Positions 46,117-53,481 of a stretch of 64,000 nucleotides of DNA are shown one piece after another (the stretch's first letter is position 1; each line of letters starts with the position of its first letter). This DNA comes from Bog-473 sp963717455 (lineage in GTDB: Bacteria > Actinomycetota > Acidimicrobiia > Acidimicrobiales > RAAP-2): NCBI GenBank assembly GCA_963717455.1, contig OY970336.1:4960001-5024000 (forward strand), written 5' to 3'. The notes under the pieces are model-generated. The model did no database searches and was not told the origin of the DNA. It worked only from the letters and a program-made list of their open reading frames with translations. A program made the position numbers and the translations under genes.

Positions 46117-46190
46117 CAGGTGACCGCCGTGAAGCCGTCACGGGGCTCGCACAGGTCGTCGCCCACTTCTGCGGCCATCCGAATCGTCAT
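46116..46190 (-). CDS. 24-codon leader ORF upstream of SDR
   Basis: A short frame, MTIRMAAEVGDDLCEPR then DGFTAVT, with an excellent ribosome site (AGGGGAGG, 6 bp upstream). Its stop overlaps the SDR start by one base (TGATG). The SDR has no clear ribosome site of its own. It could be a leader peptide that couples translation or the stub of a deleted gene. I do not recognise the peptide. Confidence 0.4.
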   Translation of the reverse strand: MTIRMAAEVGDDLCEPRDGFTAVT

Positions 46191-46212
46191 CTCGCGCCTC
46201 CCCTCTATTTTC

Positions 46213-46229
46213 GTGTCGTACTGTGACAC
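46213..46229. promoter_or_regulatory. palindromic operator, copy 1
   Basis: GTGTC-N7-GACAC, lying 23 bp before the leader ORF of the leftward SDR and 57 bp before that of the rightward Baeyer-Villiger gene. Flanks match copy 2 at 50804: both read TTTCGTGTC, then TAC, then TGACA and TAA. See also copy 3 at 57722. A TetR-type dimer is the likely binder, by the arm length and divergent context. Confidence 0.6.
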
Positions 46230-46285
46230 TAAACTGTGGGTCGGTCAATCGGGGTTCGCTGGCGATTGCCCGGGGGATGGGAACG

Positions 46286-46384
46286 ATGAGGACGCGTGCA
46301 ACGGTGCGGTGGGGATGCCTGACCAAGGATCGGGGTGACCCGGCGCTTGGCGCGACGGCACGGGGCGCAGGGGGGGACTCTTGA
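46286..46384 (+). CDS. 32-codon leader ORF / relic of alcohol dehydrogenase start
   Basis: A short frame starting MRTRATVRWG. The DNA around its start (46277-46314) is clearly related to the start of the alcohol dehydrogenase at 50911 (MKTRAAVLWG), differing at only a few bases over about 38 bp. After ten codons the likeness ends. Its TGA overlaps the TTG start of the Baeyer-Villiger gene (TTGA), so it may act as a coupling leader. It is probably a duplicated promoter-plus-start piece from an NDMA-type alcohol dehydrogenase. Confidence 0.4.
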   Translation: MRTRATVRWGCLTKDRGDPALGATARGAGGDS

Positions 46385-47892
46385 GACCGTCGGCGAAGGA
46401 TCTGTTCGGCCCCGCCGGGACCCCGAGAGTCGTCGTGGTGGGTGCCGGGCTCGGAGGGATTGCGGCGGGCGTGAAGCTGCGGCGGGCCGGGATCGAGACC
46501 TTCACGATCTACGAGTCCTCGACCGGGGTCGGTGGGACGTGGTGGGACAATACGTATCCCGGGGCCGAAGTCGACGTGCACTCCGATCTCTACAGCTACT
46601 CGTTCAAGTCATACGACTGGACCCGCACCCACGCCCGCCAGCCCGAATTGCAGTCGTACCTCGAGGAAACCGTCGACGAGTTCGGCCTGCGCCCCCATCT
46701 GCAGCTAGGCGTGGCCGTCTGCTCGGCCACCTGGGACGACGCCCGCCACATCTGGTCGGTGACACTCGACTCCGGCGTCGTCGACGACTGCCATGCGCTG
46801 ATCAGTGCGGTCGGCTTCCTCAACGTCCCCCGGTATCCCGACTGGCCCGGGCTGAACGAATTCGAGGGACCAAAATTCCACACGTCCCGATGGGAGCATC
46901 AGCACGACCTCTCCGACAAGGTCGTCGCCGTGGTTGGAACGGGGTCGACCGCGACCCAGGTGGTGCCGGCCATACAGCCCAAGGTGAGAAAGCTGTATCT
47001 CTTCCAGCGGGAGCCCGGTTGGGTGATGCCCAAGGGAGAGCGGGCCTTCACCGAGGCCGAGCGCCGGGACCGGCACAAGCCGTGGCGCCGTGCTCTGGAC
47101 CGAGCGAGGATGCGGTACACCTTGGAGAAGGGGCTCTGGGGTGGGGCCACGTTCCGGCCCGGTTCCAAGCTGCACGAGAAGCGCCAGCAGACGTGTCTCG
47201 ACTACATCAGCGAGCAGTTCGCACACCGACCCGACCTGCAGAAGGCGGTCACCCCGACGTACCCCTACCCCGGCAAGCGCCCAGTCATTGCCAGCACCTT
47301 CTACCCCGCCTTGAAGGAGGACAACGTCGAGCTGGTCCCCAAGGCCGTGGTGGAGGTGACCCGGTCGGGCATCGTCGACGGCGACGGTGTGGAGCGCACC
47401 GTCGACGTGATCGTGATGGCAACGGGATTCCTGGCAGCGAAGTACCTGGCCCGCCTCCGTGTCACGGGGCGTTGGGGACGGACTCTCGATGAGCACTGGG
47501 CGGGCGAACCGCGGGCCTATCTCGGCATCACGGTGCCGGGATTCCCCAACTTCTTCATGCTCTACGGACCGGGAACCAACGGCGGTGAACTCGTCTCCAT
47601 GCTCGAGGCGCAGGCCGGGTACGCAGCGCGGTCGTTGAAGCGGATGATCAGGCGCCGTGTCACCTCCGTCGAGGTGAAGCCCGCCTTCGAGGCCCTGTGG
47701 TTCGCATGGCTGCAGTCCAAGATGCGGGGCACGTCCTGGACGATGAGCAACAACTACTTCAGGTCATCGACCGGGAAGGTCGTCACCCAATGGCCTTCGG
47801 GCAACCTCGTCTACCGCGCGCTCACAAAGGCACTGGGCATCAGGTCGGAGGCCACTCGATGCCGAGATGGGTCCTTGATGGGCTCCGGATGA
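46381..47892 (+). CDS. Baeyer-Villiger flavin monooxygenase
   Basis: Type I Baeyer-Villiger/flavin monooxygenase (503 aa) inserting oxygen next to a ketone to make an ester or lactone, using FAD and NADPH. It has the FAD motif VVVGAGLGGIAAGVKLRRAG, the fingerprint FxGxxxHxxxW at F161-W171 (FEGPKFHTSRW) and the second Rossmann motif VVGTGSTATQVV. GTWWDNTYPGAEVDV is typical of cyclohexanone- and steroid-monooxygenase relatives. The start is TTG at 46381, overlapping a leader ORF. It is divergent from an SDR that could make its ketone substrate. Confidence 0.95.
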   Translation: MRPSAKDLFGPAGTPRVVVVGAGLGGIAAGVKLRRAGIETFTIYESSTGVGGTWWDNTYPGAEVDVHSDLYSYSFKSYDWTRTHARQPELQSYLEETVDEFGLRPHLQLGVAVCSATWDDARHIWSVTLDSGVVDDCHALISAVGFLNVPRYPDWPGLNEFEGPKFHTSRWEHQHDLSDKVVAVVGTGSTATQVVPAIQPKVRKLYLFQREPGWVMPKGERAFTEAERRDRHKPWRRALDRARMRYTLEKGLWGGATFRPGSKLHEKRQQTCLDYISEQFAHRPDLQKAVTPTYPYPGKRPVIASTFYPALKEDNVELVPKAVVEVTRSGIVDGDGVERTVDVIVMATGFLAAKYLARLRVTGRWGRTLDEHWAGEPRAYLGITVPGFPNFFMLYGPGTNGGELVSMLEAQAGYAARSLKRMIRRRVTSVEVKPAFEALWFAWLQSKMRGTSWTMSNNYFRSSTGKVVTQWPSGNLVYRALTKALGIRSEATRCRDGSLMGSG

Positions 47893-47935
47893 CACGGCCC
47901 CGTCGGTGATTGAGAATGAGAGAGAGGTCGACCAC

Positions 47936-49042
47936 ATGGACGAATCGAGCATCTACTCCTGCGATGACCACCTCGATCTGCGCTCGGTGCCGCGCCAGCT
48001 GTGGCAGGACCGACTACCCAAGGGTCTGGCCGAGCGTGGCCCACGGGTGGTGACGGGAGAGGGGGATCCCATGTGGGTCTGCAACGACCGGATCCTCGGC
48101 CGCAGCGGACTGCCCCAGGGGGACAAGCTCCAGGTGCTCAGCGCCGTGAGCAGGGCCGGCATCGAGGACGACGGTTTTCGAGTCAGCAACCCGAAGCTGC
48201 GGCTGGAGGACATGGACCTCGACGGGGTGTGGGCATCGGTCATCTACGGTCCGATCCCACTCACCCTCTCGATCCCCGAGCCCGACCTGCAGGCCGCGTG
48301 CTACTCGGCATGGAACGACTGGGCCATTGAGGAGTTCAATGCATTCGCTCCCGACCGACTCTGTGCCCTCCCGTTCCTTCCCACCTCCTCGCCGGTGGCG
48401 GCAGTCGCCGAGCTCGAGCGGGTCGCCGAGAGGGGTCACCGAGGCGCGATCGTCGACGTCTTCGACATCGATGCCGGCGATCCCGCCTGGGATCGCCTCT
48501 GGGCGGCCGCCGAGCAGACCGGATTGCCGCTCAGCTTCCATATCAAGGAAGGCGCATCCTCGCGGCTGAGCTACCAGGTCGGCAAGTGGCAGTCGGCCGC
48601 GTTTGCCACCCTCCTTCCCCTGCAGCTCGACGAGGCGCTCGCCATCATGGTCTTTTCGGGCGCCCTCGAGCGGCACCCCGGGCTGACGCTGGTCCTGGCC
48701 GAGGCGGGCGTCGGGTGGCTCCCGTACTTCCTGAGCCGGATGGACATGGAGTGGGAGAACTTGCGCGACAAGATCGACTACGCACCGAGTGTGGCGCCGA
48801 GCGAGCTCTTCAGACGACAGGTCATCGCCACCTTCGAGGAGGAGGAGCTGGCCCACCAGTACATTCCGCACCTCGGGGCGGAATCATGCATGTGGGCGGC
48901 GGACTATCCGCACACCGACAGCACGTTCCCCGAGTCGCAGCGCGCCATCGAAGAGACGCTGGGTATGCTCCCCGTCGAGGATCGTCGCAAGATCACGGCT
49001 CTCAACTGCGCCAAATTGTATGGATTCGAGTATGTCGCCTGA
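47936..49042 (+). CDS. amidohydrolase-2 family metal-dependent hydrolase
   Basis: TIM-barrel hydrolase (368 aa) paralogous to the one at 23097. YSCDDHLDLRSVP carries the first metal ligands, LSFHIKEGASS the next, EAGVGWLPYFLSRMDMEWEN and AADYPHTDSTFPESQRAIEE the rest. I chose the ATG at 47936 with GAGAGAGG eight bases upstream; an in-frame ATG at 47906 is less likely. It follows the Baeyer-Villiger gene by 43 bp and may hydrolyse or decarboxylate a ring-opened product. Its last 11 bases overlap the VOC gene. Confidence 0.93.
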   Translation: MDESSIYSCDDHLDLRSVPRQLWQDRLPKGLAERGPRVVTGEGDPMWVCNDRILGRSGLPQGDKLQVLSAVSRAGIEDDGFRVSNPKLRLEDMDLDGVWASVIYGPIPLTLSIPEPDLQAACYSAWNDWAIEEFNAFAPDRLCALPFLPTSSPVAAVAELERVAERGHRGAIVDVFDIDAGDPAWDRLWAAAEQTGLPLSFHIKEGASSRLSYQVGKWQSAAFATLLPLQLDEALAIMVFSGALERHPGLTLVLAEAGVGWLPYFLSRMDMEWENLRDKIDYAPSVAPSELFRRQVIATFEEEELAHQYIPHLGAESCMWAADYPHTDSTFPESQRAIEETLGMLPVEDRRKITALNCAKLYGFEYVA

Positions 49043-49481
49043 GCCATCCGGCGCGACCGTGGCCGGATCCGTGGCCGGGATCGATCACGTCGCACTCCCG
49101 ATGCAGAACAGCGACGCCATGATCACCTTCTACCGCTCGCTCGGACTCTCCGTTGTCGAGCATCCGTATCTGGTGCGGATCCATCTCGGCGACCAGATGA
49201 TCAACTTCCATCGGCCCGAGTTGTGGCAGGGGGACTTCTCCCTTCGTGCATCCGCAGCCCTACCGCCATGCGGCGACCTTTGCCTCGTCTGGCAGGGATC
49301 CGAGGAGACGCTGCGGGCGCTGCTGCACGGGGCTGGTGCCGCCATTGTGGAGGGTCCCGTAGAGCGAGAGGGTGGGCGCCAGGCCATCGGTTCGAGCGTC
49401 TACGTGCGCGACCCTGACGGGAACCTCATCGAATTCATGACCTACTCGGAAGAGTGTACGGAGGACGCCAGCCGCATCTGA
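49032..49481 (+). CDS. VOC/glyoxalase-fold protein
   Basis: Vicinal-oxygen-chelate protein (149 aa). GIDHVALPMQNSDAMITFYR carries the first metal histidine; QMINFHRPELWQ and SVYVRDPDGNLIEFMTYSEE carry the others (His, Glu). The family includes ring-cleaving dioxygenases, glyoxalases and fosfomycin-resistance enzymes. Its place after a Baeyer-Villiger enzyme and an amidohydrolase suggests a step in the same route. The ATG overlaps the upstream gene by 11 bases, and the next gene converges. Confidence 0.9.
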   Translation: MSPEPSGATVAGSVAGIDHVALPMQNSDAMITFYRSLGLSVVEHPYLVRIHLGDQMINFHRPELWQGDFSLRASAALPPCGDLCLVWQGSEETLRALLHGAGAAIVEGPVEREGGRQAIGSSVYVRDPDGNLIEFMTYSEECTEDASRI

Positions 49482-49558
49482 CCACGGCGTTGGGGTGGTT
49501 CGATCACGCGCCATGTCTCCGCCGCTCGTGTCCACCGCCTCGAGGCGAGGCGATCGCG

Positions 49559-49981
49559 TCACACGGCCGGGTTCGAGGGTTCGCCGGCCAGGTCGACCGT
49601 GATCAGCCGGCCGGAGAACCGCCATCGGCTGTCCACCTTCTCGAAGGTGTCCGCGTACTCACCAGACAGAATGATGCGGATCGGCTCACCCGGTGCGCCC
49701 TGCAGCACGGTCCAACAGCAATGGGACGAGGCAGTGGTGGCGCCCGGCTCGACCTGGACGCTCAGATTGGTGATGAGGTGCTTCGTATGGCGGCTGCTGT
49801 CCTGAGCCAGCAGGTTCTCGTAGACCGGTCTGACTTCCGCAGTGCCGCGCCGCACGGAGCCGCTGGGCAACGAGCGCCATGTCGAGTGCTCGAAGAGGGT
49901 GGCGACGGCGTTCACGTCGCCACTATCGAGTAGGCGAGCGTACGAGTGCACCAGCGTCGTGATCTCGTCGGCGTCTGACAT
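49559..49981 (-). CDS. SnoaL-like/NTF2-fold protein
   Basis: Small alpha+beta-barrel protein (140 aa). It starts DEITTLVHSYARLLDSGDVN AVATLF and ends EKVDSRWRFSGRLITVDLAG, typical of SnoaL_4-type domains found beside dehydrogenases and Rieske enzymes. The reaction is not known; isomerase, dehydratase or binding roles are all possible. It lies 85 bp downstream of the TetR gene on the same strand and may share its transcript. Confidence 0.87.
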   Translation of the reverse strand: MSDADEITTLVHSYARLLDSGDVNAVATLFEHSTWRSLPSGSVRRGTAEVRPVYENLLAQDSSRHTKHLITNLSVQVEPGATTASSHCCWTVLQGAPGEPIRIILSGEYADTFEKVDSRWRFSGRLITVDLAGEPSNPAV

Positions 49982-50065
49982 GTCACTGCTCCTTCTGGCC
50001 GGCCAGAGGTGAGCGAAGCTCCCGCAAGCACGAGGGCAGCGGGACCAGGAGGCGCCGGTGAGGCG

Positions 50066-50704
50066 TCACGTGGGTCCGCGACCGCTCCGGACTGCCTCTT
50101 CGACGAGCTCGATGACCCAGGTGATGCCGCGAATGGCGCGCTCAGACTCGATCTGCCAGTCGACTACGAGGCGCTCGTACGACGCGACACTCCACAGCAC
50201 GTCGAACATCGCCGCCACGACCTCACGGTCCTCCGTCGACCATCGTCCGGTCCGGGCCGTGATGGCGCCGAGCAGCGCATCCCGCTGTCGTTGGTTCGCC
50301 TCGGCGAGCGTCGGGTCGAGGGGCGGGCGCGGTTCCAGGGGAAACGACGACACGTGTTCGAAGATCCGCGCCGCGATGTCGGCGATGTCGTCCAGCTGCA
50401 TCTCCGCCAGGTCGATCCCGGCCTCCACCTCGTGGCGATGGATCACTGCATCGCGGAGCCCACGCTCGTTCCCGAAGTACCGATAGACCGTCCGTTCGTT
50501 GACCCCGGCGAGCTCCGCGACGGCCCGGATCGTCAATCCCTGCCAATCCCGGATGGACGACCTGTGCAGCAACTCAGCACCGGCGGTGATGATCCGCTCG
50601 CGCGTCTCGGCGGCCCTCTCTCGGCGCAGCGCTCCGTTGTAGGGCCGACGCGGTTGAAGCGTCTCGGACCGCTCCGGCTCCGTGGAGGCGCTCACGGCGT
50701 CCAT
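50066..50704 (-). CDS. TetR-family regulator
   Basis: TetR-type repressor (212 aa from ATG 50704). The DNA-binding domain is plain: RERAAETRERIITAGAELLH, TIRAVAELAGVNERTVYRYF and GNERGLRDAVI. The C-terminal ligand domain is not assignable. It is divergent from the alcohol dehydrogenase, and the shared gap holds a palindrome at 50804-50820 whose copies occur at 46213 and 57722. Autoregulation plus control of those genes is a reasonable inference. A TTG start at 50752 would add 16 residues. Confidence 0.93.
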   Translation of the reverse strand: MDAVSASTEPERSETLQPRRPYNGALRRERAAETRERIITAGAELLHRSSIRDWQGLTIRAVAELAGVNERTVYRYFGNERGLRDAVIHRHEVEAGIDLAEMQLDDIADIAARIFEHVSSFPLEPRPPLDPTLAEANQRQRDALLGAITARTGRWSTEDREVVAAMFDVLWSVASYERLVVDWQIESERAIRGITWVIELVEEAVRSGRGPT

Positions 50705-50803
50705 TCTGCTACTCAGCCTCGGCGTTCCGGGGCTTGCTCCGACCACCGGCAACCCCGTCGGCCCGAACCGCCACCACGCGTGCGGGGCACCCTCCCCGAT
50801 TTC

Positions 50804-50820
50804 GTGTCATACTCTGACAT
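50804..50820. promoter_or_regulatory. palindromic operator, copy 2
   Basis: TGTCA-TACTC-TGACA with perfect 5-bp arms at 50805-50819, between the divergent TetR and alcohol dehydrogenase genes. TATATT at 50827-50832 could be a -10 box; the palindrome then covers the -35 zone, a classic place for repression. The closest copy, at 46213, shares flanks as well as the core. Confidence 0.65.
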
Positions 50821-50919
50821 TAAGGCTATATTCGGCAAGACGCCACAACGACGCCGGCGTGGTGGAATGTTCCGGGGGCCACCCGAGGGTCGCCGCCGAC
50901 TGCTCAAGGGATGTGGACG

Positions 50920-52068
50920 ATGAAGACGCGTGCAGCGGTGCTCTGGGGCCGGGGGGAGGACTGGAAGATCGAGGAGATCGACCTCGATCCGCCCAAGAGC
51001 CACGAGGTCTTGGTCAAATGGGCCGCGGCCGGACTGTGCCACTCCGACGAGCACCTCCGGTCGAGCGACATGGGTTCACCGCCACCCGCGGAAGGTGCGC
51101 CGCCGAAGCCTGCGCTCTTTCCCATGGTGGGAGGTCACGAAGGCGGGGGCGTCGTCCTCGAGGTCGGTCCCGACGTCGAAAGCGTCCAGCCCGGGGACCA
51201 TGTCGCGGCGAGCTTCTTTCCGATCTGCGGCCGCTGCAAGATGTGTATCACAGGGCACTCGAACCTCTGTGACCTCGGCGCGGCGACTTTCGCCCCGGGC
51301 CAGATCTCGGACGGCACTGCTCGCTACCACCTCAACGGCCAGGACCTCAACGTCATGGCCAAGCTCGGCACCTTTGCGGAGCACAGCGTCGCGCACGAGG
51401 CGTCACTGGTGCCGGTGGACCCCGAGATGCCGTTGGGGGTCGTGGCCCTCGTGTCCTGCGGCGTGACGACCGGCTGGGGCTCGGCGGTGTACCGGGCCGA
51501 GGTCATGCCGGGCGATACCGTCGTCGTCGTCGGCGTCGGTGGGGTCGGTATCAATGCCGTGCAGGGCGCGCACATGGTGGGAGCGAAGAACATCGTCGCC
51601 GTGGACCCGGTGGAGTTCAAGCAGAAGGCGGCCCTCGACTTCGGCGCCACGCACGCGGCCGGGTCCATGGAGGAGGCCCTGCCCATGGTGACAGAGCTGA
51701 CGCGAGGACAGATGGCTGACGCTGTGATCCTCGTGCCGAGCGTGATGTACGGGGACCTCATGGCAGGCGCGCTCACCCTCACGGGCAAAGGTGGGACGTG
51801 CGTCATCACCGGAGTCGCACCGCAATCCCAGACCGAGAGCAGCGTCAACCTGTTCGAACTGGCGATGTTCCAGAAGGAGATCAAAGGCGTCGTCTTCGGT
51901 GCCGCCAACCCGCGGTTCGACATCCCCAACCTCTTGGCCCTGTACAAGAACGGGCAGCTCAAGTTGGACGAGTTGATCACGAGGACGTATCGCCTCGACC
52001 AGATCAACCAGGGCTATCAGGACATGCTCGACGGCGTGAATCTCCGTGGCGTCATCGCCTTCGACTGA
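50920..52068 (+). CDS. NDMA-type zinc alcohol dehydrogenase
   Basis: Zinc-dependent medium-chain alcohol dehydrogenase (382 aa). Catalytic zinc ligands are in GLCHSDEH, GGHEGGG and SCGVTTGWG. The structural zinc set is CGRCKMC plus NLC. The NAD motif is VVGVGGVGINAVQGAHMVGA. It matches the Rxyl_3153-type NDMA-dependent group in which NAD stays bound and a dye or mycofactocin takes the electrons; no mycofactocin genes are in this window. I chose the ATG at 50920 (MKTRAAVLWG), with AAGGG upstream. It is followed by a P450, so it may oxidise the alcohol formed. Confidence 0.93.
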   Translation: MKTRAAVLWGRGEDWKIEEIDLDPPKSHEVLVKWAAAGLCHSDEHLRSSDMGSPPPAEGAPPKPALFPMVGGHEGGGVVLEVGPDVESVQPGDHVAASFFPICGRCKMCITGHSNLCDLGAATFAPGQISDGTARYHLNGQDLNVMAKLGTFAEHSVAHEASLVPVDPEMPLGVVALVSCGVTTGWGSAVYRAEVMPGDTVVVVGVGGVGINAVQGAHMVGAKNIVAVDPVEFKQKAALDFGATHAAGSMEEALPMVTELTRGQMADAVILVPSVMYGDLMAGALTLTGKGGTCVITGVAPQSQTESSVNLFELAMFQKEIKGVVFGAANPRFDIPNLLALYKNGQLKLDELITRTYRLDQINQGYQDMLDGVNLRGVIAFD

Positions 52069-52131
52069 GAGCCCAGCGAGACCGGCCCGCCCGCGGGTCA
52101 GCCCGCCCTCCGGCCAGCAAGGAAACCCGCC

Positions 52132-53367
52132 ATGCCCGTGATCCTCGACATCGACCCGCTCGACCTCGTCGACCCCGCCCGGTTCGCTCGCAATGGGTAT
52201 CCACATCACGTGTGGACGAAGCTGCGCGCCGAGGCACCAGTGGCCTACATGGAGCCGCCCGGGTACCCGCCGTTCTGGGCGGTCACCAAGCACGCCGACA
52301 TCATGAAGGTGGCCTCGCAACCCGAGCTCTTCTCGAGCGCCGGAGGGATCACACTGGACATGGATCTCAGCGGGATGGACACCGTGCCGGAGATGATCGT
52401 GTACCTCGATCCCCCGCGGCACGGCCCGATGCGCCAGATCGTCAACAAGAAGTTCCTGAAGAGTGCCGTACGCGACCGGAGTGGGGAGATCAAACGGATC
52501 GCCGTAGAGATCGTCGACCGGGCGGCGACGAGCGGCGAGATCGGGGACTGCGACTTCGTCGACACGTTCGCAGCACCGTTCCCCGTGGCGGTGATCTCTT
52601 GGGTCCTCGGTGTGCCCCATGCCGATTGGGAACGTCACTTCCGCTGGACCAACGAGATCATCGGCAAGGATGATCCGGAGTACCGACGTCCCGGCGAGAG
52701 CCCCGAACAGACCTCCATGCGCGCTCGCGGGGAGCTCCATCGCTATTTCAAGGAAATGATCGAGGAACGTCGAGAGAATCCGCAGGACGACCTGGTCACC
52801 ATGTTGGTGCAGAGTGAGATCGACGGTGTGCCATTGACCCGGCCGCAACTCGTCTCGTACTGCGAACTGCTGGTGGAAGCCGGCAACCAGACCACCCGTG
52901 ACGCAATCGCCGGCGGCATGCAGGCCTTCTGCGAGTACCCCGAACAGTGGGAGAAGCTGCGGGCGCAGCCCGAACTGCTGCCCGATGCCGTCGAGGAGAT
53001 CCTTCGCTGGGTCACTCCCATCAGCTATTTCTCGCGCACCGCCACCGAGGACTGCGATCTGCATGGGCAGAAGATCCATGCCGGGGACAAAGTGGCGCTG
53101 TACTGGGCGTCGGCGAACCGCGACGAGGAGGTGTTCGAGGACCCGTTCCGGTTCCGGATCGACCGTCCGCCTGTCCCCCAACTGGTATTCGGTTTCGGCC
53201 CCCACCTCTGCATGGGTGCCCACGTGGCCCGGGCCGAGCTTCAGGCGATGTTCGGACTCTTGATCGATCGGATGGAGTGGTTCGAACAGTCAGGCCCGGT
53301 GGAGCGTCTCAATTCATCAGTGAACGGCGCCGTCAAGCACCTGCCGATCCGCTACCGGCTGAAATAG
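52132..53367 (+). CDS. cytochrome P450 (CYP124/125/142-like)
   Basis: Heme monooxygenase (411 aa). I-helix VEAGNQTTRDAIAGGMQAFC, ExxR in VEEILRWVTP, heme loop FGFGPHLCMGAHVAR. The I-helix sequence with TTR and the WVTPISYFSRTATEDCDL region resemble actinobacterial CYP124/125/142-type enzymes, which hydroxylate terminal methyls of sterols and isoprenoids; the exact subfamily cannot be settled by eye. It lies 63 bp after the alcohol dehydrogenase, so the two probably carry out successive oxidation of one carbon. Confidence 0.94.
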   Translation: MPVILDIDPLDLVDPARFARNGYPHHVWTKLRAEAPVAYMEPPGYPPFWAVTKHADIMKVASQPELFSSAGGITLDMDLSGMDTVPEMIVYLDPPRHGPMRQIVNKKFLKSAVRDRSGEIKRIAVEIVDRAATSGEIGDCDFVDTFAAPFPVAVISWVLGVPHADWERHFRWTNEIIGKDDPEYRRPGESPEQTSMRARGELHRYFKEMIEERRENPQDDLVTMLVQSEIDGVPLTRPQLVSYCELLVEAGNQTTRDAIAGGMQAFCEYPEQWEKLRAQPELLPDAVEEILRWVTPISYFSRTATEDCDLHGQKIHAGDKVALYWASANRDEEVFEDPFRFRIDRPPVPQLVFGFGPHLCMGAHVARAELQAMFGLLIDRMEWFEQSGPVERLNSSVNGAVKHLPIRYRLK

Positions 53368-53481
53368 AGGTGGGCGGGAGCCAGTGCAGATCTCTGCGGC
53401 TTTGCGTACGTCGCCCGACGGTACCGGTGTGCAGTTCACGACCAATTCGGACGAGCAGGGACGACGAGGAGGAACACGCGA

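Noticed and set aside
46381..46381. TTG start of the Baeyer-Villiger gene doubted
   Set aside because: No other start in frame upstream; later starts would remove the FAD motif, so TTG is kept.
49535..49555. Palindrome CGCCTCGAGGCG between convergent VOC and SnoaL genes
   Set aside because: It is short and without a loop or T-tract; not strong enough to call a terminator.
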